Positions 1-5,131 of a stretch of DNA of 5,712 nt are shown one piece after another. The notes beneath the pieces were generated by a model that did not search any database, had not been told where the DNA came from, and saw only the letters and a program-made list of their open reading frames with translations. A program made the position numbers and the translations under genes. Where the stretch lies: NCBI GenBank assembly GCA_029264635.1, contig JARIAA010000146.1, forward strand, positions 1-5,712. The letters are read 5' to 3'. How positions within the stretch are numbered: the first letter of the stretch is position 1; every line of letters starts with the position of its first letter. Source of the stretch: Psychrobacter sp. Lineage in GTDB: Bacteria; Pseudomonadota; Gammaproteobacteria; Pseudomonadales; Moraxellaceae.

Positions 1-222
1 TCTGGTAAAATAATACATGAAAACAGAGATACGGGTGTTCAGGTCGTTTACGACAGAGAAGGTGACTACCTTACATTAGTAAATCCAGCAATTAAAGGGG
101 ATAGAAAATATTTGGACTTAGATGGCAACATACCAAATAATAAGACGCTACCAAATGGTAAGAAAGCTGGTAGAAGTAAATCTGAATATCGTGAAGCAAC
201 ACATTTTAAAGTTGATAGATAA
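1..222 (+). CDS. C-terminal tip of a polymorphic toxin (partial, 5' end outside window)
   Basis: Frame 1 is open from the first base to TAA at 220-222, giving the last 73 residues of a larger protein. The tail is basic and polar. It shows YLDLDGN (fragment residues 37-43), LPNGKKAGRS (50-59) and ATHFK (66-70) just before the stop. From memory, similar endings with a Y-D-x-x-G-N, an N-G-K and a terminal T-H-F occur at the variable C-termini of contact-dependent inhibition and Rhs-type toxins, which are often nucleases. I cannot assign a named toxin family. A small acidic gene starts 10 bases after the stop, which is the usual place for the cognate immunity gene. Together these suggest a secreted toxin delivered to neighbouring cells. 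The delivery domains lie upstream, so CdiA, haemagglutinin and Rhs types cannot be told apart. Catalytic residues are unknown; His68 is a candidate only. Confidence 0.62.
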   Translation, partial: SGKIIHENRDTGVQVVYDREGDYLTLVNPAIKGDRKYLDLDGNIPNNKTLPNGKKAGRSKSEYREATHFKVDR

Positions 223-226
223 GGAG
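221..226 (+). promoter_or_regulatory. Shine-Dalgarno site that fixes the immunity gene start
   Basis: AAGGAG at 221-226 overlaps the toxin stop codon TAA (220-222). It sits 6 bases before TTG at 233-235, which is in frame with the downstream ORF. No ATG lies at a suitable distance in that frame. The overlap suggests that ribosomes ending the toxin can re-initiate on the immunity gene. Confidence 0.7.
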
Positions 227-232
227 CACATT

Positions 233-571
233 TTGGAACGTAGAAGAGTAGTCGTACCGATATCAAAACAAGCTGAATTTAGGTTGGATTATGATGAATG
301 CGAAGATAATGACTTAGTAGACTACCCCTTAAGTGAAGAAAAATTTTACAAGCTTTTCAATCTTGGCTTTTTTCATCAACTGAATGCAGAATTAGATTTA
401 ATGATTGATGATTACGAGCAGGAGGAGATATTAGAAAATAAGTTGGATCAATTAAAAGTTTTTATGAATGACTTTATGCAGCAGTATCCAGGCAATCCGA
501 TTCTTAATGATCTTCATCAACTTTTTCAAATTGCTTACGACAGGCGAACAGGTGTGTTTTTCTTTTTTTAA
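233..571 (+). CDS. Probable immunity protein of the adjacent toxin (TTG start, 112 aa)
   Basis: This is a small, soluble, strongly acidic protein of 112 residues with no signal peptide or membrane segment. Its centre is rich in Asp and Glu, for example LDYDECEDNDLVDY near residues 18-31 and LMIDDYEQEE near 58-67. It ends in the unusual tail VFFFF, encoded by a T-rich run. The reading frame is open upstream to an ATG at 122, but that start would overlap the toxin gene by about 100 bases and has no good ribosome site. I chose TTG at 233 because of the AAGGAG six bases before it. An acidic partner directly behind a basic toxin tip is the classic cognate immunity arrangement, in which the protein binds and neutralises toxin arriving from sibling cells. 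The family was not recognised with certainty, so the role is inferred from position and charge. Confidence 0.7.
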   Translation: MERRRVVVPISKQAEFRLDYDECEDNDLVDYPLSEEKFYKLFNLGFFHQLNAELDLMIDDYEQEEILENKLDQLKVFMNDFMQQYPGNPILNDLHQLFQIAYDRRTGVFFFF

Positions 572-596
572 ATATGTTTAGCTGAAAATAATAAAT

Positions 597-821
597 ATGG
601 ATTACTTTTTAAAAATCTTAAAATGGATTATCAACGCTTTAGCATTAGAACCTAAGAACTTACATTCTTTATTACCAGTAGGTGATTTTATCCCTCTTGA
701 ACTCGTGCAACAATATGAGGGGGTGGTAGATGAAGACTTATCTAATATCAGATCTATTCTATCTGCTAGTCAGCTTGATAAGATTGAACCATTAAACACA
801 TGGCTATACACACTCATATAG
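597..821 (+). CDS. Small hypothetical protein in toxin/immunity tail (74 aa), possible gene remnant
   Basis: This 74-residue ORF starts at ATG 597, 25 bases after the immunity gene stop, and ends at TAG 819-821. The N-terminus (MDYFLKILKWIINALAL) is hydrophobic and probably amphipathic; the rest is soluble and mildly acidic. I see no good ribosome-binding site; the 5' side is AT-rich (GAAAATAATAAAT). An in-frame TAG at 579-581 rules out a longer upstream form. Its base composition matches the toxin/immunity segment. It may be a second small immunity protein, a fragment left from an older toxin/immunity module, or a chance ORF. I do not recognise a family. The palindromic repeat that begins 8 bases after its stop may serve as its transcript end. 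Confidence 0.4.
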   Translation: MDYFLKILKWIINALALEPKNLHSLLPVGDFIPLELVQQYEGVVDEDLSNIRSILSASQLDKIEPLNTWLYTLI

Positions 822-828
822 AGTTTTC

Positions 829-850
829 GTAGGGTGCGCCCAGCGCACCA
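829..850 (+). repeat. Palindromic REP-like repeat, copy 1
   Basis: The core is GGTGCGC (833-839), loop CCA, GCGCACC (843-849): a perfect 7-bp GC-rich stem that stands out in AT-rich surroundings. It is preceded by GTAG and followed by A. The reverse complement at 1552-1573 matches at 21 of 22 positions. Similar GTAGGGTGCGC...GCGCACC palindromes are, from memory, common dispersed intergenic elements in gamma-proteobacterial genomes. This copy follows the small ORF ending at 821 and could also stabilise the 3' end of its transcript, though no U-run follows. Confidence 0.75.
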
Positions 851-917
851 GAAAACCATTAGAACAAAGCATTGCTTTGCTCTGCTTGCAAGGAAAATCC
901 TTTAAATAAGGTTTTCT
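850..917. other. Fold-back intergenic structure between convergent genes
   Basis: An 8-bp outer stem pairs AGAAAACC (850-857) with GGTTTTCT (910-917). Inside it lie two smaller hairpins: CAAAGC (865-870) with GCTTTG (874-879), and AAGGA (890-894) with TCCTT (898-902). Just outside is a further short stem, CTCAT (923-927) with ATGAG (931-935). The stretch lies between two genes that converge on it (stops at 821 and 967), so it could act as a transcript end on both strands. It could instead be the body of a small palindromic mobile element that includes the adjacent repeat at 829-850. The pairings are read directly from the sequence; the function is inferred. Confidence 0.45.
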
Positions 918-966
918 AACAGCTCATAACATGAGTGTTTACTTATGCCATTAACTTGAATGCGTC

Positions 967-1527
967 CTATGCCTGTCCTTGCAAAACCTCCGCTTCACTA
1001 CGAAAGTCTTCATATTCAAAAACACCATAACCATTATACTGACTTATAAAAACAATTTTGCCTTCTGCTAACCAACTTAATGCATTTTTAGCATCCTCAA
1101 TAATCTCGGGATATAACTTATCTAAGATATTCTCTATATTATGGTTTGATTCAGAGGTTTCGTAGTCTACTAGGTAGAGCCCATATATAATTCCTAGCCT
1201 TCCTAGAAACCCATAACCGTCACAGTATAACTCGTACATTGCACAAATCGCATTACCACAGTTTTCATCTTTATTAATAATTGAGTATAGATATTCTTTT
1301 ATTCGGTCGGCCTCAAACTTATGAAAATGGACGTGTCTTGCAAAACTATCATAGTAATCCTTAAAAATATCTTCAGAACTATAATCAAAGGAAATTAGTT
1401 CAAGATACAAGTCAGGGTTGCTAGACTCCAATACATTATCTTCGTAAAACCATTGTTCAAACGATTGGAAGCTTATTTTTTTTGTTAATACTTGATGAAT
1501 CTTTGCCTCAACTGTAGATGGAATCAT
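967..1527 (-). CDS. Hypothetical acidic protein, probable orphan immunity protein (186 aa)
   Basis: This is an acidic soluble protein without signal peptide or membrane span. Visible blocks are FEQWFYE (residues 23-29), YLELISFDY (41-49), CAMYELYCDGY (95-105), LYLVDYE (117-123) and ALSWLAEGKI (149-158). The opening pattern of an F-E-x-W-x-Y block followed by Y-L-E-L-I recalls small immunity-type proteins found beside polymorphic toxins, but I cannot name a family. Two ATGs are possible. The one at 1533 has AAGG (1535-1538) only one base upstream, while the one at 1527 has it at a spacing of seven, so I prefer 1527; the longer form has 188 residues. The gene opposes the toxin/immunity pair, is AT-rich like it, and lies between two inverted copies of a palindromic repeat. 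No toxin gene adjoins it, hence orphan. Confidence is high that it is a gene and moderate for its role. Confidence 0.7.
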   Translation of the reverse strand: MIPSTVEAKIHQVLTKKISFQSFEQWFYEDNVLESSNPDLYLELISFDYSSEDIFKDYYDSFARHVHFHKFEADRIKEYLYSIINKDENCGNAICAMYELYCDGYGFLGRLGIIYGLYLVDYETSESNHNIENILDKLYPEIIEDAKNALSWLAEGKIVFISQYNGYGVFEYEDFRSEAEVLQGQA

Positions 1528-1551
1528 ATTCATACCTTACATTCAGTGATT

Positions 1552-1573
1552 TGGTGCGCTGGGCGCACCTTAC
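1552..1573 (-). repeat. Palindromic REP-like repeat, copy 2 (inverted)
   Basis: GGTGCGC (1553-1559), loop TGG, GCGCACC (1563-1569) is the exact reverse complement of the 17-bp core at 833-849. The flanking bases also match on the minus strand (GTAA against GTAG, and a trailing A). It lies 25 bases upstream of the minus-strand gene starting at 1527. If transcription begins upstream, the hairpin would be in that gene's leader or at the 3' end of a cmoA read-through transcript. No U-run follows the stem in the minus direction, so it is not a convincing intrinsic terminator. Confidence 0.75.
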
Positions 1574-1624
1574 AAAAAGCACGACCTAAACTACGATAAA
1601 TGAAATACTGGTTCTCAAAACACC

Positions 1625-2416
1625 CTATTTAAACGCCACAATCGACACAAAGTTCAAAAACTGAAACCACGTCAAATGACGCGAAAATCCTACCTCATCT
1701 AAACGCTGATGATGCTCATCTAAGGTATCGGTAATAAGGACGTTTTCTAGCGCGTTACGTTTGCCGCTGATTTCCATCTCGGTATAACCGTTAGCGCGTT
1801 TAAAGTCATAATAACGCTCAACCAACCATGCGTCGTACTGCTCGTCAAAAGCATGGGTTTTTTCGGTCAGTATCAGTATACCGCCCTCGCTCAGCGCATT
1901 ATAAATAGTCTCTAATACCGCTACCCTATCAGCAGCTGGTAAAAACTGTAAGGTTAAATTCAAAATCACCATATCACATGGCTCAAGCTTCACGTCACGA
2001 ATGTCAGCGGTGATCACTTCTATGTCATGCTCAGGATAATTATCCTTAAGTAAAGTGCTCGCTTCAGTCGTCATCGCAGGCGAGATATCGATGGCTTTAA
2101 TCTGCAAGTCTTGCGGCTCAAACTCGCCCGCCAGCGTCATACTTGCCGCACCAAGTGAGCAGCCCAAATCATAAATGCGACTGACACGCTGGCCATTATC
2201 ATTTTGCTGCCGATACTTGCAATGACGACGGGCAAATATCGGCAGCATCGCCAATACCTGACCATAACCAGGGACACTGCGACGAATCATATCAGGGAAG
2301 CACGCCACCACTTGCTCATCAAAAGAAAAACGCGCTGCTTTATCGAGTGGTGTGGTGAATAGAGTGTCGTGTTTAATGCCGTCATTAGTAAGGATAGCAG
2401 GCTTGGCTTGGCTCAT
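1625..2416 (-). CDS. cmoA: Carboxy-S-adenosyl-L-methionine synthase CmoA
   Basis: CmoA converts S-adenosylmethionine and prephenate into carboxy-SAM, which CmoB uses to build the cmo5U modification at wobble position 34 of several tRNAs. The protein has 263 residues, against 247 in E. coli as I recall it. Diagnostic blocks are FPDMIRRSVPGYG (residues 40-52), the SAM-binding loop IYDLGCSLGAA (81-91), the acidic strand end AIDISPAM (108-115), ADIRD (137-141), LNLTLQFL (152-159) and DFKRANGYTEMEISGKR (204-220). Arg220 aligns with the E. coli arginine 199 that holds the carboxylate of carboxy-SAM. The N-terminus is about 11-15 residues longer than in E. coli before the shared DTLF block. ATG 2416 has only a weak ribosome site. 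cmoB is not next to it here, unlike in E. coli. An extended -10 promoter lies about 30 bases upstream. Confidence 0.95.
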   Translation of the reverse strand: MSQAKPAILTNDGIKHDTLFTTPLDKAARFSFDEQVVACFPDMIRRSVPGYGQVLAMLPIFARRHCKYRQQNDNGQRVSRIYDLGCSLGAASMTLAGEFEPQDLQIKAIDISPAMTTEASTLLKDNYPEHDIEVITADIRDVKLEPCDMVILNLTLQFLPAADRVAVLETIYNALSEGGILILTEKTHAFDEQYDAWLVERYYDFKRANGYTEMEISGKRNALENVLITDTLDEHHQRLDEVGFSRHLTWFQFLNFVSIVAFK

Positions 2417-2445
2417 GGTGTGACTCGTAAAAATAGCAAAAGCCC

Positions 2446-2454
2446 ATTATAACA
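2446..2454 (-). promoter_or_regulatory. Extended -10 promoter for cmoA
   Basis: On the minus strand the sequence reads TGTTATAAT, a perfect TATAAT (2451-2446) preceded by a TGn extended -10 motif. Transcription would start near 2439, leaving a leader of roughly 20-25 bases before the cmoA ATG at 2416. No clear -35 hexamer is seen at 16-18 bp spacing, which extended -10 promoters tolerate. Confidence 0.6.
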
Positions 2455-2637
2455 TTACTGTTTGTTACTTATCGCGTTTGGCTTGCCTGCTAAGCTATTT
2501 AAGTAGCGCTGAGGGTAAAAAATTATTGTAAGCAATAAGTTATCAAAGGTAATCTATCATTGAAAAATGAAAGTATTACAACCAAATAAAGACCTTAGCT
2601 CATCTTTATAACAACAGATATAATAATAGGAAAAACT

Positions 2638-3159
2638 ATGCAAACCATTATATTAGGCGGTGGCTGCTTTTGGTGCACCGAATCCGTATTTTTATCCGTA
2701 AAAGGCGTACAATCTGTCGTGTCAGGCTACATGGGCGGCGATGCGGTATCTGCCAACTATGAAGCGGTCTGCGGTGGCGATACAGGACACGTTGAAGTTA
2801 TCAAAGTTGAGTTTGATGAATCTATCGTACCGTTAGAAGTGGTACTTGATGTTTTCTTTGCGACTCATGATCCTACTACAATGGATCGTCAAGGCAATGA
2901 CGTTGGTAGCCAGTACCGTAGTGTAGTGTTCTACACGGACGAGGATCAAAAACCAACTGTCGATCGCACCATTAATAAACTGCGCGATATGGGTGTCAAC
3001 GTAGTCACTGAAGTACATCCTGCTGTTGAATTCTATCAAGCAGAAGAGTCGCATCAAGACTTTTTTAATAGAAACCCAGGACAGGCCTATTGCAACTTTG
3101 CAATACCACCAAAGCTTGCCAAATTACGTAAAGAATTTAGTCAGTATATGGTGAGCTGA
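2638..3159 (+). CDS. msrA: Peptide-methionine (S)-S-oxide reductase MsrA
   Basis: MsrA reduces the S-epimer of methionine sulfoxide in proteins and free methionine, a cytoplasmic repair of oxidative damage recycled by thioredoxin. The 173-residue protein carries the catalytic motif GGCFWCTE (residues 8-15, nucleophile Cys10). It also has GYMGG (30-34), YEAVCGGDTGHVEV (41-54), FFATHDPTT (73-81), the block QGNDVGSQYRS (85-95) and QAYC (149-152), where Cys152 is the likely resolving cysteine. Cys13 and Cys45 are additional. There is no fused MsrB domain and no signal peptide. AGGA at 2628-2631, six bases before ATG 2638, supports the start. The gene diverges from cmoA, and a strong terminator follows its stop, so it is probably monocistronic. 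Confidence 0.96.
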   Translation: MQTIILGGGCFWCTESVFLSVKGVQSVVSGYMGGDAVSANYEAVCGGDTGHVEVIKVEFDESIVPLEVVLDVFFATHDPTTMDRQGNDVGSQYRSVVFYTDEDQKPTVDRTINKLRDMGVNVVTEVHPAVEFYQAEESHQDFFNRNPGQAYCNFAIPPKLAKLRKEFSQYMVS

Positions 3160-3214
3160 CTACCAAACTGGGTAAAATTTATTAAATTAAGCGTCTCTCA
3201 TTTAATATTTAATC

Positions 3215-3251
3215 AAAGCCAAATACTTATTATATAAGTGTTTGGCTTTTT
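3215..3251 (+). terminator. Rho-independent terminator after msrA
   Basis: AAAGCCAAATACTTAT (3215-3230) pairs with the segment ending GTTTGGCTTT (3240-3249) to form a stem of about 16 bp with one G-U pair and a 3-base loop. A run of T (3247-3251) follows. It begins 55 bases after the msrA stop and separates msrA from the methyltransferase gene. Confidence 0.88.
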
Positions 3252-3330
3252 AATACCTTTAGTATCATTAAGCAAAACGTTATGATAAAAACAAACCATG
3301 GTATAAACTTTAACGAATAAAGGCGAACTT

Positions 3331-3996
3331 ATGAACCCTGAGTTTTGGCAAACACGCTGGCAAGAAAAACGTATTGGTTTTCATCAGTCTAAGGTAAACC
3401 TATTATTAACAGAATATTTTCATCATTTAAGCTTACCTGCCGGTAGCCGCATCTTTGTACCTTTATGTGGTAAGTCGATTGATATGGCGTGGCTTGCAGC
3501 ACAGGGTTATGATGTCATTGGTGTTGAATTGGTCGAGACGGCCGTACAAGAATTTTTTGCTGAGCAAAATATCTCCCCTACCATATATCAGCATACTGAT
3601 AATCCAGCGGTTAAATATTATCAAGGCCAATTGTCGGGGCAAACAATCATATTATGGGTCGCTGATATCTTCGCACTGACCGCTAAAGATATCGGCAATA
3701 CTGATGCAGTGTACGATAAAGCGGCATTAATTGCTTTGCCAGCCGATATGCGTCCGCAGTATAGTGAGCAAGTACGGGAATTAAGCGGCAATACTGCACA
3801 ACTTTTGTTGACCTTAAATTATGATCAAAGTCAAAAAAATGGCCCGCCTTTTTCAGTCAGTAGTGCACAAGTAGAGCAATATTATGGCGATCATTACCAT
3901 ATTCGTGAAGTGGCGAATGAACCTGCTACTATTGGCTCTGCACCTGAGCTGGAAGTGACGGAGCATGTTTGGGTATTGGGTAATAAACAAGATTAA
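3331..3996 (+). CDS. tpm: Thiopurine S-methyltransferase family protein
   Basis: This is a SAM-dependent methyltransferase of the TPMT family. In bacteria these methylate thiols and, in some species, selenium or tellurium compounds; the natural substrate here is not known. At 221 residues it has the normal bacterial length. Family marks are the N-terminal FWQTRWQEKRIGFHQ (residues 5-19), the SAM loop VPLCGKSIDMAWLAAQGY (43-60), GVELVETAVQEFF (64-76), VYDKAALIALP (127-137) and GPPFSVS (171-177) near the active site. It is cytoplasmic with no signal peptide. AAAGG at 3319-3323, seven bases before ATG 3331, supports the start. TATGAT at 3281-3286 could be a -10 box, but its -35 is weak. The next gene starts 68 bases downstream on the same strand with no terminator between, so they may be co-transcribed. 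Confidence 0.94.
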   Translation: MNPEFWQTRWQEKRIGFHQSKVNLLLTEYFHHLSLPAGSRIFVPLCGKSIDMAWLAAQGYDVIGVELVETAVQEFFAEQNISPTIYQHTDNPAVKYYQGQLSGQTIILWVADIFALTAKDIGNTDAVYDKAALIALPADMRPQYSEQVRELSGNTAQLLLTLNYDQSQKNGPPFSVSSAQVEQYYGDHYHIREVANEPATIGSAPELEVTEHVWVLGNKQD

Positions 3997-4064
3997 TTAG
4001 CGCCATGACTAAGCAATAATCAAATGATGGTTAAGCAGTGATTTAATTATAACGGAGAAATCTA

Positions 4065-4778
4065 ATGAAGATTTTAGTTAGTCTCATCAGCTTAATCGCT
4101 TTTTTGCTGGTTGCATTACCAGGTCCACTTTATAAATTTGGTATCGTTGATTTGGGTACAGCGTTTACAGGGTTTAAATTTGGTATGTTTGCTGGCATTG
4201 CTGCACTGATATTATTGGGCATACAAGTGTTATTTAAGCGTAAAACGGTCACTCTTAGTAGTTCGTTGACTGCCGTGATACTTTCTGCCATTGCTATTAT
4301 CATGCCGCTTAGTATGATGAATACCGCAAAAAAAGTACCGCCCATTCATGATATCTCAACCGACCTAAAAAACCCGCCTAAGTTTGTGGTCGTGGCTCCG
4401 CTACGTGCTGATGCGCCAAACCCAGTCGACTATGCTGGTGAAGAGACCGCAGAGCAACAACGCATCGCTTATCCTGAACTGCAAACCTTGAGCTACGCGC
4501 AATCACAAGCTGAACTAATAGCTGCCGCCGAGCAAGCCGCTGATAACTTAGGCTGGGAATTGGTGAATGTTGATGCTAGTAAGGGTATTGTTGAGGCGAC
4601 CGATTCGACGATGTGGTTTGGTTTTAAAGATGATGTCGTCATACGTATAACTGACGAAGACAGCGAACGTCTGGTTGATATTCGCAGTAAATCAAGGGTT
4701 GGTGGTAGCGATTTGGGTAAAAATGCGGAGCGTATTCGTAGCTTTACGAAAGAGTTGGAAAGGGTTTTGGGGGAGTAG
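4065..4778 (+). CDS. DUF1499 family membrane protein
   Basis: The 237-residue protein has an N-terminal membrane part and a C-terminal DUF1499 domain of unknown function. Hydrophobic segments lie at about residues 3-22, 37-57 and 67-86. The conserved domain follows, with PPIHDISTD (92-100), a YPELQTL block (136-142), GWELVNVD (163-170) and the signature WFGFKDDVVIRI (184-195) plus DIRSKSRVGGSDLGKNAERIR (205-225). The soluble domain is probably on the periplasmic side, judged only from the lysine-rich loop FKRK (57-60) facing the cytoplasm. GGAG at 4054-4057, seven bases before ATG 4065, supports the start. The stop is 8 bases from the stop of the convergent gene on the other strand. Its cellular role is unknown, and the link to the upstream methyltransferase may be only positional. 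Confidence 0.92.
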   Translation: MKILVSLISLIAFLLVALPGPLYKFGIVDLGTAFTGFKFGMFAGIAALILLGIQVLFKRKTVTLSSSLTAVILSAIAIIMPLSMMNTAKKVPPIHDISTDLKNPPKFVVVAPLRADAPNPVDYAGEETAEQQRIAYPELQTLSYAQSQAELIAAAEQAADNLGWELVNVDASKGIVEATDSTMWFGFKDDVVIRITDEDSERLVDIRSKSRVGGSDLGKNAERIRSFTKELERVLGE

Positions 4779-4786
4779 TAAAGAGA

Positions 4787-5131
4787 TTAGAATTTTTCTT
4801 CATAATGAGTATATCTTTGCGATATTAACAAGGCGATTACCGCAATAGCCGCAACAATAAATTGGATAATGTTTTCTATTATTTCAAAAGAATTAGCCCA
4901 AGTTATAAACATATTCACAATCAACAATGATAAAAAAAACGCTGTCAGTCCTAGCCAGCCTCTATGCCAACAAACCAAACGCAGAGCCGTATCACATTGC
5001 GGACAATGCTGATTTGGCGCAGGCGTAAAACCGTACCAAGGCAGTTTTACTTTTACCTTTTTTTTGATTAAATTATCAGGCAGTAAAGATTTGTGACAAT
5101 TAGGACAAGGATGGGGCTTGAGGATATTCAT
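4787..5131 (-). CDS. Small zinc-ribbon protein with two membrane helices, coupled to type III res gene
   Basis: The 114-residue protein has an N-terminal zinc ribbon with CPNC (Cys9, Cys12) and CPQC (Cys43, Cys46), a basic loop between them (LIKKKVKVKL, 21-30), then two hydrophobic helices at about 60-79 and 86-104 and a short charged tail. The four cysteines suggest a structural zinc site on the cytoplasmic face of an inner-membrane hairpin. Its ATG (5131-5129) overlaps the TGA of the upstream restriction gene (5130-5128) as ATGA, and there is no clear ribosome site of its own, so translation is probably coupled. Similar short zinc-ribbon membrane proteins are widespread hypotheticals, and a role in restriction is not established. 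It could be a restriction-modification accessory or an unrelated passenger. I do not recognise a named family. Confidence 0.8.
   Translation of the reverse strand: MNILKPHPCPNCHKSLLPDNLIKKKVKVKLPWYGFTPAPNQHCPQCDTALRLVCWHRGWLGLTAFFLSLLIVNMFITWANSFEIIENIIQFIVAAIAVIALLISQRYTHYEEKF

Noticed and set aside
122..232. N-terminal extension of the immunity gene from ATG 122
   Set aside because: It overlaps the toxin coding sequence in another frame, lacks a ribosome site, and a well-placed AAGGAG/TTG start exists at 221-235.
66..266. 66-aa minus-strand ORF
   Set aside because: It is antisense to the toxin tip and the immunity start, and its hydrophobic, cysteine-bearing translation shows no motif; it is a shadow.
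555..570. T-rich run as an intrinsic terminator of the toxin/immunity transcript
   Set aside because: No stable hairpin precedes it, and the run lies within the last codons of the immunity gene.
555..600. Frameshift in the T-run joining the immunity gene to the next ORF
   Set aside because: Both alternative frames hit stops (579-581 and 583-585) before ATG 597, so a simple frameshift cannot fuse them.
2619..2624. TATAAT as a -10 box for msrA
   Set aside because: Transcription would start at or inside the ribosome-binding site, about 7 bases before the ATG, so it is unlikely to be the working promoter.
2833..3057. 74-aa minus-strand ORF inside msrA
   Set aside because: It is fully antisense to the well-conserved msrA and has no ribosome site or recognisable motif.
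3455..3679. 74-aa plus-strand ORF inside the methyltransferase
   Set aside because: It is an out-of-frame shadow of a conserved gene.
4130..4345. 71-aa minus-strand ORF opposite the DUF1499 gene
   Set aside because: It is hydrophobic only because it mirrors the membrane segments on the other strand.
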